Of a DNA stretch of 64,000 nt, positions 8,590 through 16,688 are shown in pieces. Made by a program: the position numbers and the translations under genes. Below the pieces are notes generated by a model. That model saw only the letters and a list, made by a program, of their open reading frames with translations, ran no database searches and was not told where the DNA came from. Every line of letters starts with the position of its first letter. Position 1 is the first letter of the stretch. This stretch comes from Methyloversatilis sp. (GTDB taxonomy: Bacteria; Pseudomonadota; Gammaproteobacteria; Burkholderiales; Rhodocyclaceae). The stretch spans positions 1 through 64,000 of the forward strand of contig JAEUNO010000032.1 of NCBI GenBank assembly GCA_016791045.1. Reading direction: 5' to 3'.

Positions 8590-9528
8590 ATGCAGAAACT
8601 CGCATTCGTATTTCCCGGGCAGGGTTCGCAGTCGGTCGGCATGATGGCCGCCTATGGCGACGATCCTGCGATCCGCAGCACTTTCGACGAAGCGTCCGCC
8701 GCGCTGGGCGAAGATCTGTGGTCGATGGTGTGCGACGGTCCGGCCGAACGCCTTGCCCTCACCACCAATACCCAGCCCTTGATGCTGACCGCCGGCGTGG
8801 CCGTGTATCGCAGCTGGATGGTGCGTACCGGTCGTCGTCCCGACATGGTCGCGGGCCACAGCCTGGGCGAATACGCCGCGCTGGTCGCGGCCGGGGTGCT
8901 CGCGCTGGCTGACGCGGTGCCGCTGGTCCGCCTGCGCGCGCAGGCCATGCAGGACGCGGTGCCGGCAGGGACCGGCGCCATGGCGGCCGTACTCGGACTG
9001 GACGCGGCAGCTGTACAGGCCTGTTGCAACGACGCGGCGCAGGGGCGGATCGTCAGCGCCGTCAATTTCAATTCGCCGGAGCAGACGGTGATCGCCGGCC
9101 ACGCCGAGGCGGTGACGCGCGCCATGACGCTGCTGTCGGAACGCGGTGCCAAGCGCACGGTGGCGCTGCCCGTCAGCGCGCCATTCCATTGCGCACTGAT
9201 GCAGCCGGCTGCAGCGCGCCTGGCTGAAGCGCTGCCGAAGGTGGCGTTCGCCCGTCCGACGATCACGCTGATCAACAACGTCGACGTCGCCTCGCCCGAT
9301 GAACCGGATGCCATCCGCGACGCGCTGGTGCGTCAGGCTGCTGCGCCGGTGCGTTGGGTCGAAGTCATCCAGCGCATGGCTGAGCTCGGCGCTGTCACGG
9401 TGGCGGAATGCGGGCCGGGCAAGGTGCTTGCCGGACTGACCAAGCGCATCAACCGCGAACTCACCGGCGTGGCGCTTGCTGATGCGGCGGCGCTGGAACA
9501 GCTGGCACAACAGATCGGAGCCCGATGA
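8590..9528 (+). CDS. fabD: Malonyl-CoA:ACP transacylase
   Basis: Transfers malonyl from CoA to acyl carrier protein. The start MQKLAFVFPGQGSQSVGM is the FabD signature. The nucleophile S91 is in GHSLGEYAALV, and the partner His lies in VSAPFHCALM near residue 199. The length is 312 residues, normal. The stop overlaps the fabG start. Frame continues open upstream of 8590 inside fabH, but that part is not FabD-like. Confidence 0.96.
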   Translation: MQKLAFVFPGQGSQSVGMMAAYGDDPAIRSTFDEASAALGEDLWSMVCDGPAERLALTTNTQPLMLTAGVAVYRSWMVRTGRRPDMVAGHSLGEYAALVAAGVLALADAVPLVRLRAQAMQDAVPAGTGAMAAVLGLDAAAVQACCNDAAQGRIVSAVNFNSPEQTVIAGHAEAVTRAMTLLSERGAKRTVALPVSAPFHCALMQPAAARLAEALPKVAFARPTITLINNVDVASPDEPDAIRDALVRQAAAPVRWVEVIQRMAELGAVTVAECGPGKVLAGLTKRINRELTGVALADAAALEQLAQQIGAR

Positions 9529-10274
9529 TGAGCGTACTCGATGGACAGACAGCGCTGGTCACCGGTGCCAGCCGCGGCATCGGCCGCGCGATCGCGCTGG
9601 CACTCGGCGCCGCAGGTGCGACCGTGATCGGTACGGCCACCACGGAAGCCGGTGCGGCAGGTATCCAGCAGGCGCTTGATGGTGCAGGCATCAAGGGGCG
9701 TGGCATCGTGCTGGATGTCACCCGCAGCGAGGACATCGCCACGGCGATGTCCGGTATTGAACAGGCGTTCGGTGCGGTTACGGTGCTGGTGAACAACGCC
9801 GGCATCACGCGCGACAACCTCGCGATGCGGATGAAGGACGAGGAATGGCAAGCCGTCATCGACACCAATCTGAAGGCCGTGTTCACCATGTCGCGTGCCG
9901 TGATGCGCGGCATGATGAAGGCGCGCAACGGTCGTATCATCAACATCACGTCGGTGGTGGGCGAGACCGGAAACCCCGGCCAGGCCAACTACGCCGCCGC
10001 CAAGGCCGGCGTGGCCGGCATGAGCATGGCGCTGGCGCGCGAACTGGGTTCGCGCAACATCACGGTCAATTGCGTGGCGCCGGGCTTCATCGCGACCGAC
10101 ATGACCGATGCGCTGGGCGACACGGCACGCGATGCCCTGCTGGGGCAGATCCCGCTCGGCCGTCTCGGCACGACGGACGAGGTCGCCGGTGCCGTAGTGT
10201 TTCTCGCCTCGCCGCAGGCCGCTTACGTGACTGGCAGCACACTGCACGTGAATGGCGGCATGTTCATGCATTGA
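9525..10274 (+). CDS. fabG: 3-oxoacyl-ACP reductase
   Basis: NADPH-dependent reduction of 3-ketoacyl-ACP. It is a short-chain dehydrogenase with the TGASRGIG nucleotide loop (residues 13-20), NNAG and the catalytic S143, Y156 and K160 (YAAAK). It starts with a double ATG; either 9525 or 9528 may be used, the first giving an ATGA overlap with fabD. It is followed by a 132-bp gap with a separate acpP promoter. Confidence 0.95.
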   Translation: MMSVLDGQTALVTGASRGIGRAIALALGAAGATVIGTATTEAGAAGIQQALDGAGIKGRGIVLDVTRSEDIATAMSGIEQAFGAVTVLVNNAGITRDNLAMRMKDEEWQAVIDTNLKAVFTMSRAVMRGMMKARNGRIINITSVVGETGNPGQANYAAAKAGVAGMSMALARELGSRNITVNCVAPGFIATDMTDALGDTARDALLGQIPLGRLGTTDEVAGAVVFLASPQAAYVTGSTLHVNGGMFMH

Positions 10275-10334
10275 CGCGCGCGCTGTCCGCGGTACTGCCG
10301 GCCGGTCGTTGCCGGCGAAGCGGGGCAGGCTTTC

Positions 10335-10343
10335 TGTTACACT
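10335..10343 (+). promoter_or_regulatory. Extended -10 promoter for acpP
   Basis: TGTTACACT matches the extended -10 form TGn plus TACACT at 10338-10343. No good -35 is seen at the usual distance. It lies in the fabG-acpP gap and would give acpP its own strong start in addition to read-through. Confidence 0.45.
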
Positions 10344-10361
10344 CGCGCCACTTTTTTTAGT

Positions 10362-10383
10362 GCCCTGACGGACTCGTCAGGGC
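10362..10383 (+). promoter_or_regulatory. Perfect 9-bp hairpin in acpP 5' leader
   Basis: GCCCTGACG (10362-10370) and CGTCAGGGC (10375-10383) form a perfect stem with a GACT loop. It ends 10 bp before the AAGGAG ribosome site of acpP. No U-run follows on the plus strand, so it is not a terminator; a 5' mRNA stabiliser or translation-control element is more likely. A T7 run (10352-10358) precedes it. Confidence 0.55.
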
Positions 10384-10406
10384 TTACACAGGGAAGGAGT
10401 TTCGCA

Positions 10407-10652
10407 ATGGAAAACATCGAACAACGCGTCAAGAAGATCGTCGCCGAACAACTGGGCGTGAACGAAGCCGAAATCAAGAACGAATCGTCGTTCGTCGATG
10501 ATCTGGGCGCCGATTCGCTCGATACGGTCGAACTGGTGATGGCCCTCGAAGAAGAATTCGAGTGCGAAATCCCGGACGAAGAAGCGGAAAAGATCACTTC
10601 GGTGCAGCAGGCCATCGACTACGTGAATGGCCATCTCGCCGGCAAGGCCTGA
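10407..10652 (+). CDS. acpP: Acyl carrier protein
   Basis: An 81-residue acidic carrier of acyl chains. The phosphopantetheine attachment site is S37 in [10 protein letters not shown]. It is modified by holo-ACP synthase, whose gene acpS lies at 24.7 kb. A strong AAGGAG site and a private promoter with leader hairpin fit its very high expected expression. Confidence 0.98.
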   Translation: MENIEQRVKKIVAEQLGVNEAEIKNESSFVDDLGADSLDTVELVMALEEEFECEIPDEEAEKITSVQQAIDYVNGHLAGKA

Positions 10653-10675
10653 TCGTTCATCGGACGGAGTACGTT

Positions 10676-11914
10676 TTGGCACGTAAAAGAATTGTCGTGA
10701 CCGGTCTGGGAATCATTTCCCCGGTCGGCAACACCGTAGGGCAAGCCTGGGAAAACATCCTGGCGGCGAAGTCGGGTATCCGGCGCATCACGCGCTTCGA
10801 CCCGTCCGAGTTGCCGGTGCAGATCGCAGGCGAAGTGCGCGATTTCGACGTCGCCAACTATCTGTCTCCGAAGGAAGCGCGTCGCTTCGACACCTTCATC
10901 CATTACGGCATCGCTGCGTCGATGGATGCGATCCGCGATGCCGGGCTGACTGCATCGCCCGACAATGCGGAACGCATCGGTGTGTGCGTGGGCTCGGGCA
11001 TCGGTGGTCTGCCGATGATCGAGGAAACGCACAACGTCATGCTGGCCGGCGGTGCGCGCAAGGTGTCGCCGTTCTTCGTGCCGGGATCGATCATCAACAT
11101 GATCTCCGGCATCATCGCGATCAACTACGGTTTCAAAGGTCCGAACTTTGCAACCGTCAGCGCCTGCGCGACGGCCAATCATTCCATCGGCGAAGCGATG
11201 CGCATCATCGAGTACGGCGATGCGGACGTGATGATCGCCGGTGGTGCCGAATCGACCATCTGCGCGCTCGGCGTTGCGGGCTTCGCAGCGGCAAAGGCCT
11301 TGTCGGGTCGCAACGACGATCCTGAAGCGGCCAGCCGGCCGTGGGACACCGGACGTGACGGTTTCGTGCTCGGCGAAGGCGCCGGCGTGCTGGTGCTCGA
11401 AGAATACGAGTACGCGAAGGCGCGCGGCGCACGTATCTACTGCGAACTGGCAGGTTACGGCATGAGTGCGGATGCCCACCACATCACCGCGCCGTGCGAG
11501 GATGGCGAAGGTGCGTCGCGCAGCATGAATAATTCGCTGCGCAATGCCGGCATCGCAGCCGACGGCATCGACTACATCAACGCTCACGGCACCTCGACGC
11601 CGCTTGGCGACATTGCCGAGACGGTGGCCGTAAAGCGCTGCTTCGGCGAGCACGCCAGGAAGTTGTGCGTCAGTTCGACCAAGTCGATGACCGGTCATGC
11701 GCTCGGTGCGGCGGCAGGAATCGAGGCGGTGGTGACCGTACTGGCCCTGCATCACCAGATCGCGCCACCCACCGCGAATCTGCGGGATCAGGATCCGCAG
11801 TGCGATCTCGATTACGTGCCGCTGGTGCCGCGAGACTTGCGCATCCGCGCAGCGATGTCGAACGCGTTCGGCTTCGGTGGGACCAACGCGACGTTGGTGT
11901 TCAGCCAGCTGTAG
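10676..11914 (+). CDS. fabF: Beta-ketoacyl-ACP synthase II
   Basis: Elongation condensing enzyme. The C-H-H triad is C164 (TVSACATANH), H304 (NAHGTSTPLGD) and H341 (KSMTGHALGAA). The start is TTG at 10676: GGAG at 10666-10669 is well spaced, and the product is then 412 residues starting ARKRIVVTGLGIISPVGN, the family length. No ATG fits. The gene is followed by a strong intrinsic terminator. Confidence 0.95.
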   Translation: MARKRIVVTGLGIISPVGNTVGQAWENILAAKSGIRRITRFDPSELPVQIAGEVRDFDVANYLSPKEARRFDTFIHYGIAASMDAIRDAGLTASPDNAERIGVCVGSGIGGLPMIEETHNVMLAGGARKVSPFFVPGSIINMISGIIAINYGFKGPNFATVSACATANHSIGEAMRIIEYGDADVMIAGGAESTICALGVAGFAAAKALSGRNDDPEAASRPWDTGRDGFVLGEGAGVLVLEEYEYAKARGARIYCELAGYGMSADAHHITAPCEDGEGASRSMNNSLRNAGIAADGIDYINAHGTSTPLGDIAETVAVKRCFGEHARKLCVSSTKSMTGHALGAAAGIEAVVTVLALHHQIAPPTANLRDQDPQCDLDYVPLVPRDLRIRAAMSNAFGFGGTNATLVFSQL

Positions 11915-11930
11915 GGGCGTCGTTTCGGGC

Positions 11931-12401
11931 ATGAACGGTTCCGCCGCTTTTGCCCGGATCGAACTTGAGGGGTCGCGTTGCTGCAACGCGGCCCTTTTTG
12001 TTTGCGCGGCCGCGCTGAGCGCGGCGGTAACGCTGCAGCCAGCCGTTGCGCCGGTGGCCGCAGCCGCACTCGCGCTCATGGTACTTGCGCGAAGGCGCGC
12101 TGCCTGGATACGCATTGAGTTGAGCGAAGCGGGGCAGATGGCGGTCTGGCGCGCCGACGGATTGGTCGCTGCCGGCCGCCCCGTCGCGGGACGAACCGGG
12201 CGCGGCTGGGTGTCGCTGAGCCTGCAACCCGATCACGGCAAAGGCTGCGCGCTGATGCTGTTCGGCGACCAGTTCGGCGGCGCCGACGACTTCCGGTGCT
12301 TCAGGCGCTGGCTGCGTGCAGCACTTCCTGATGCCGCACACGACGCGGGCGCAGGATGGTCGGGCTGGCGATCACGCTGGTTTCCGGATAATCCAGGCTG
12401 A
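11931..12401 (+). CDS. YgfX-like small membrane protein
   Basis: A 156-residue protein resembling YgfX-type proteins found between fabF and nadB in betaproteobacteria. The N-terminal RIELEGSR is followed by two closely spaced hydrophobic segments (about residues 23-58), and the soluble end carries the family's [11 protein letters not shown]. In E. coli YgfX (CptA) is a membrane protein linked to a toxin/SdhE module; that role cannot be assumed here. Two oddities: the fabF intrinsic terminator lies inside codons about 14-23, and the last 101 bp overlap the 3' end of nadB on the other strand. Confidence 0.65.
   Translation: MNGSAAFARIELEGSRCCNAALFVCAAALSAAVTLQPAVAPVAAAALALMVLARRRAAWIRIELSEAGQMAVWRADGLVAAGRPVAGRTGRGWVSLSLQPDHGKGCALMLFGDQFGGADDFRCFRRWLRAALPDAAHDAGAGWSGWRSRWFPDNPG
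11970..11999 (+). terminator. Rho-independent terminator after fabF
   Basis: GGGTCGCGTT (11970-11979) pairs with AACGCGGCCC (11985-11994), including one G-T wobble, with a GCTGC loop and a following TTTTT. It would end the plsX-fab-acpP-fabF transcript. It lies within the coding start of the YgfX-like gene. Confidence 0.8.
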
Positions 12402-13917
12402 AGTGCAGGCCGCGACTTTCGTGCCGCTGGATGGCGCTGCGTACGATCAGATGGGCGGTGAGCACCAGATTGCGCAGTTCGATCAGGTCATTGCTGATAC
12501 GGAAGTGCGCGTAGTACTCGTCGATTTCACGCTCCAGCAGGCGGATGCGGTGCAATGCGCGTTCCAGGCGCTTGTTGGTGCGCACGATGCCCACGTAGTC
12601 CCACATGAAACGGCGGAGCTCCTCCCAGTTGTGGGCGATCACCACCTGCTCGTCGGCGTCGGTCACGCGGCTTTCGTCCCATGGCGGAAGAGCCGGTGGG
12701 GCGACCGGCTTGCGCGAAAGGATGTCCCGCGCCGCCGCAGTGGCATACACCAGGCATTCGAGCAGTGAATTGCTCGCCAGCCGATTGGCGCCATGCAGCC
12801 CGGAGTATGACGTTTCGCCGATCGCATACAGGCCATCGACATCGGTGCGCGCGCGCTGGTCTACCTTGACCCCGCCGCAGGTGTAGTGCGCCGCCGGCAC
12901 GACCGGAATCGGCTGCTGCGTGATGTCGATGCCGAGTTCGAGGCAGCGGGCGTGAATGTTGGGAAAGTGGCTGACCAGGAAATCGGCCGGCTTGTGCGAC
13001 ACGTCCAGATACACGCAGTCGAGACCGCGCTTCTTCATTTCGTAGTCGATCGCCCGCGCCACGACGTCGCGTGGCGCCAGCTCGGCGCGCTCGTCGTGCG
13101 CCGGCATGAAGCGTTCGCCATCAGGCAGGCGCAGCAGGCCGCCTTCGCCGCGCATCGCTTCGGTGATCAGGAAAGACTTGGCGTGGGGGTGGTAGAGGCA
13201 GGTCGGATGAAACTGGATGAATTCCATGTTGCCGACGCGGCAACCTGCGCGCCACGCCATGGCAATGCCGTCGCCGGTCGCGGTGTCCGGATTGGTCGTG
13301 TACAGATACACCTTGCCGGCGCCGCCCGTGGCGAGCACGACGACGGGCGCCGCGAAGGTGATGACATCGCCGGATTCGATGTCGAGGATGTATGCGCCTG
13401 CGCAGCCGATTTCAGGGCGGCCGATCTTCCAGCCCACGATGAGATCGACGGCCAGATGGCGCTCGAAGATGTGGATGTTCGGGTGACTGCGCACCTGACC
13501 GGTCAGCGTGGTCTGGATCGCCGAGCCCGTTGCATCATCGACGTGCACGATGCGCCGGTGGCTATGGCCGCCCTCGCGCGTGAGGTGATAACCCAGTTCG
13601 CCCTGTGCATCACGCGTGAAAGGAACGCCGCGTGCGATCAGCCATTCGATGGCTTCACGGCCGTGTTCGACAACGAAGCGGGCCGCCTCTTCGTCGCACA
13701 GGCCGGCGCCGGCGACCAGCGTGTCGCGCAGGTGGTGATCGACCGAGTCCGCGCTGTCGAGCACGGCCGCGATACCGCCCTGGGCCCAGCTCGAGGCCGA
13801 ATCCTCGACCTGCTTCTTCGTGATCAGCGCCACGCGCTGTCCTGCCTCGGCAAGGCGGAGCGCCAGCGCCTGCCCGGCGAGTCCGCTTCCAAGTACCAGC
13901 GCGTCGAAATTCAACAC
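12301..13917 (-). CDS. nadB: L-aspartate oxidase
   Basis: Oxidises L-aspartate to iminoaspartate for NAD synthesis. The FAD site is [19 protein letters not shown] at the start; substrate/FAD motifs [31 protein letters not shown] and [20 protein letters not shown] are all present. The start is taken as GTG at 13917 (TTG at 13914 is also possible), which places the Rossmann motif near the N-terminus; the open frame upstream (to 13992) runs into the rpoE promoter region. It is divergent from rpoE, as in other betaproteobacteria. Confidence 0.92.
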   Translation of the reverse strand: MLNFDALVLGSGLAGQALALRLAEAGQRVALITKKQVEDSASSWAQGGIAAVLDSADSVDHHLRDTLVAGAGLCDEEAARFVVEHGREAIEWLIARGVPFTRDAQGELGYHLTREGGHSHRRIVHVDDATGSAIQTTLTGQVRSHPNIHIFERHLAVDLIVGWKIGRPEIGCAGAYILDIESGDVITFAAPVVVLATGGAGKVYLYTTNPDTATGDGIAMAWRAGCRVGNMEFIQFHPTCLYHPHAKSFLITEAMRGEGGLLRLPDGERFMPAHDERAELAPRDVVARAIDYEMKKRGLDCVYLDVSHKPADFLVSHFPNIHARCLELGIDITQQPIPVVPAAHYTCGGVKVDQRARTDVDGLYAIGETSYSGLHGANRLASNSLLECLVYATAAARDILSRKPVAPPALPPWDESRVTDADEQVVIAHNWEELRRFMWDYVGIVRTNKRLERALHRIRLLEREIDEYYAHFRISNDLIELRNLVLTAHLIVRSAIQRHESRGLHFSLDYPETSVIASPTILRPRRVRHQEVLHAASA

Positions 13918-14020
13918 GGGAAAGAGCCGTTCGATAAAGCGCGCACTATATCGCAGCGGCTGCCCGGCAAGCTGTTCTGTGCGCGACCGCACGCTTTTGG
14001 CCTGCTGCGCAATGACCGGA

Positions 14021-14048
14021 TGAACTTTGTGGACATGCCCCGGTCTGT
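14021..14048 (+). promoter_or_regulatory. Candidate sigma-E autoregulated promoter of rpoE
   Basis: TGAACTT (14021-14027) and TCTGT (14044-14048) are separated by 16 bp. The sigma-E consensus is GGAACTT with about 16 bp to a TCTGA-like -10. It faces rpoE and would give a leader of about 115 nt. Autoregulation of rpoE is known in related systems. Confidence 0.55.
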
Positions 14049-14168
14049 TGCAGCATGGACGCGACCCTTACTCCCCTTCAAGCAGTACTCAGGCCTGAGC
14101 GCTCGGATATACTGCGCGCCAGTTCAAATGCCGTACCGGTGAAAGATCCGGGCAAAGCAACCGCACAG

Positions 14169-14768
14169 ATGAGCGAGCGAGAAGTTGACCAGTTGCTGGT
14201 CGAGCGGGCGCAGCGCGGCGACAAGCAGGCCTTCGGTCTGCTTGTTACCAAGTACCAGCGGAAGCTCGGCCGATTGCTTTCCAGACTGATACGTGATCCG
14301 GCTGAAGTGGAGGACGTTGCACAGGAGGCTTTCATCAAGGCCTACCGCGCGCTGCCCTCCTTCCGCGGCGAAAGTGCGTTCTATACGTGGCTGTACCGGA
14401 TCGGCGTGAATACCGCGAAGAACTACCTGGTTTCGCAGGGACGACGCGCGCCGACGAGTACAGAGTTCGATTCCGAAGAAGCTGAAAACTTCGACGACAG
14501 CGACAACCTGCGCGACATCAACACGCCGGAACGACTGCTGCTGACCAAGCAGATCGGCGAAACGGTGAATGCGGCGATGGACGCGCTGCCGGAAGAACTG
14601 CGCACGGCGATCATGCTGCGCGAGCTCGAAGGCATGGCATACGAAGAAATTGCGACCGTGATGGACTGCCCGATAGGCACCGTGCGCTCGCGTATTTTCC
14701 GCGCCCGCGAGGCGATATCGGAAAAACTGCGGCCGTTGCTCGACACGGCGCCTGACAAGAGGTGGTAA
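14169..14768 (+). CDS. rpoE: ECF RNA polymerase sigma-E factor (RpoE/AlgU)
   Basis: A 199-residue ECF sigma factor for envelope stress. Region 2 is KYQRKLGRLLSRLIRDPAEV followed by EDVAQEAFIKAYRAL; region 4 is LPEELRTAIMLRELEGMAYEEIA with the VRSRIFRAREAI helix. The ATG at 14169 (MSEREVDQLLVERAQRGD) fits the family start; an in-frame GTG at 14139 and an ATG at 14055 are less likely. It is followed by its anti-sigma system in order. Confidence 0.95.
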   Translation: MSEREVDQLLVERAQRGDKQAFGLLVTKYQRKLGRLLSRLIRDPAEVEDVAQEAFIKAYRALPSFRGESAFYTWLYRIGVNTAKNYLVSQGRRAPTSTEFDSEEAENFDDSDNLRDINTPERLLLTKQIGETVNAAMDALPEELRTAIMLRELEGMAYEEIATVMDCPIGTVRSRIFRAREAISEKLRPLLDTAPDKRW

Positions 14769-14773
14769 GACCC

Positions 14774-15295
14774 ATGAAAGAGAATCTGAGCGCGTTGATC
14801 GACAACGAACTCGAAGACCGCCAGGCCCAGCAGGTGCTGGATCGCCTGCACGCCGACGGTGACCTGCGCGACGAATTCGCGCTGCAGGTTGCGGTGGGCG
14901 ATGCCTTGCGCGGCGACATCGGCCTTGGCGCCGCCTTCACCGCTTCGGTCATGAGCCGGCTTGATGATGAGCCGACGGTTCTGGCACCTGTCATCCGCCG
15001 GACAGTGACCACGCCGAAGCGCATGTGGATGTCGGCCGCTGCTGCTGTCTCCGGCGTTGCAATCGTATCCTGGCTCGCGCTTGACCTGATGCCGGCCGGC
15101 ACGCCTGTCCAGATGGCGGCCACCACGACCCCGGCGAGCTATACACCGCAGGCAAGGGCTTCTGTCGCGAACAACGATGCGCCCCTGCGTGCCTATCTCG
15201 TTGCACACCACGGCTACTCGCCCACGGGGAGCATGCAGGGCGTTGCCCTCTATGCACGTGGTGTTTCGGATGTTTCGGCCGACGACCGTCGATGA
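14774..15295 (+). CDS. rseA: Anti-sigma-E factor RseA (MucA-like)
   Basis: Inner-membrane anti-sigma factor. The N-terminal cytoplasmic domain (MKENLSALIDNELEDRQAQQ) binds sigma-E. One membrane helix (about residues 77-100, MWMSAAAAVSGVAIVSWLAL) precedes a periplasmic tail that RseB protects and DegS-type proteases cleave. The ATG at 14774 is chosen over an upstream frame. Its stop overlaps the rseB start. Confidence 0.92.
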   Translation: MKENLSALIDNELEDRQAQQVLDRLHADGDLRDEFALQVAVGDALRGDIGLGAAFTASVMSRLDDEPTVLAPVIRRTVTTPKRMWMSAAAAVSGVAIVSWLALDLMPAGTPVQMAATTTPASYTPQARASVANNDAPLRAYLVAHHGYSPTGSMQGVALYARGVSDVSADDRR

Positions 15296-16260
15296 TCTTC
15301 CGGGCAGTCTGCTTGCTGGCAGCCTTGATCGGCGGACCGGTTGCTTGGGCGCAGAGCCAGGCTGAAGCGCTTTCCATGTTGAGCCGGGCAGTCACTGCCT
15401 CGCAGAACATGTCCTACGCGGGCACCTTTGTTTATCAGAGCGGTGCAAACGTCGAAACGTCCCGCATCGCCCACTACGTCGACGCGGACGGGAATTCGAT
15501 CGAACGGCTTGAAGTGCTCGACGGCAGTCCGCGCGAAGTGGTGCGCATCAACGACGAGGTGCGCTGCTACCTGCCGAAAGAGAAGATCGTCATCGAAGAC
15601 CGGCGGGGTTCGCGCAAGACCTTCCCGTCGCTGCTTCCGGAGTCCATCAACTCGCTGAGCGAGTTTTACGCGATCAAGCGTGGCGCCCCCGGCCGGGTTG
15701 CCGGCTTCGAGACGCATTCTGTGCTGCTCGAACCCAAGGACGGTTTCCGTTTCGGATACGTGTTCTGGATCGAGGCGCAGACCGGCCTGTTGCTCAAGGC
15801 GCGCATGGTCAATGAACGCGGCGAGGCGATCGAGCAGTTTGCCTTTGCCCAGCTTGAAATAGGGCTTCCGCTCAGCCGCGATGATGTGCGTTCCCGCATG
15901 GCGGTGATGTCCGAAGGTTGGGCGGTGCATTCGGCCAGTACGACCACCGGGCAAAACGTGGATGTCGGCTGGGTCGCCAGCGCGCCGGTGCCGGGTTTCC
16001 GGCAGATCGCCGGGATGCGGCGCTCACTCGGCCCGGACCGCCCGGACATGGTGCACATGGTGTTCTCTGACGGCCTCGCGGCGATATCGGTGTTCATCGA
16101 GCCTTTCCGCAAGGAAGACGGCAACTTCATCGGACCGATGAAGCATGGCGCGGTCAATGTGTTCAAGCGTCGGGTCGGCAACTTCATCGTCACGGCGCTC
16201 GGCGAAGTGCCGCCGCACAGCCTGCTCCGCATGGTCGAGGGCGTGGAGCAGAAGCGCTGA
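15292..16260 (+). CDS. rseB: Sigma-E regulatory protein RseB/MucB
   Basis: Periplasmic sensor that binds RseA and, in E. coli, lipopolysaccharide or unfolded porins. It has a signal peptide of about 20 residues (MIFRAVCLLAALIGGPVAWA), then the LolA-like MucB/RseB N-terminal domain and a smaller C-terminal domain (WVASAPVPGFRQIAGMRR onwards). The length of 322 residues is typical. ATGA overlap with rseA and TGATG overlap with rseC show tight coupling. Confidence 0.93.
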   Translation: MIFRAVCLLAALIGGPVAWAQSQAEALSMLSRAVTASQNMSYAGTFVYQSGANVETSRIAHYVDADGNSIERLEVLDGSPREVVRINDEVRCYLPKEKIVIEDRRGSRKTFPSLLPESINSLSEFYAIKRGAPGRVAGFETHSVLLEPKDGFRFGYVFWIEAQTGLLLKARMVNERGEAIEQFAFAQLEIGLPLSRDDVRSRMAVMSEGWAVHSASTTTGQNVDVGWVASAPVPGFRQIAGMRRSLGPDRPDMVHMVFSDGLAAISVFIEPFRKEDGNFIGPMKHGAVNVFKRRVGNFIVTALGEVPPHSLLRMVEGVEQKR

Positions 16261-16688
16261 TGGACATCCGGCAGGGTCAGGTGCGACGCGTCGCCGGTCG
16301 CCTTGCCTGGGTGGATGTCGTGCGCAGCAGCGGCTGCGGCCGCTGCGACGATGCGGGTGGCTGCGGCCAGGCCTGTTCTGCCCGCCCGACCACCTACGTG
16401 ATTCCGATATCGCACGCGGTCGCCGAAGGCGATCGTGTCGAGGTGTCGGTTCCGCAGAACGCTCCGCTGGTTGCCGCGCTGATGACGTACGGCGTCGGAC
16501 TCGCCGCCATGTTTGCCGGTGCGCTGCTTGCGCGCGTTGTCGTCGGTGACTCGGATCTGGCGGTTGCGGCCGGGGCCGTTACCGGCCTCGCTGCATCCGT
16601 GCTGTGGCTTCGACGCGTGCAGCCGCGTGCCGAGCTGTTGCCGGCGATCCGTGCCGTTCCGCAAACCCGAACCCGTCCGGAATCATGA
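16260..16688 (+). CDS. rseC: SoxR-reducing / RseC-MucC family protein
   Basis: A 142-residue inner-membrane protein with an N-terminal Cys-rich motif (SSGCGRCDDAGGCGQAC, four Cys that could hold an Fe-S cluster) and two membrane helices (about residues 70-110). RseC has a minor positive effect on sigma-E in E. coli and is also linked to SoxR reduction. The start overlaps the rseB stop by one base and its end overlaps mucD. Confidence 0.9.
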   Translation: MDIRQGQVRRVAGRLAWVDVVRSSGCGRCDDAGGCGQACSARPTTYVIPISHAVAEGDRVEVSVPQNAPLVAALMTYGVGLAAMFAGALLARVVVGDSDLAVAAGAVTGLAASVLWLRRVQPRAELLPAIRAVPQTRTRPES

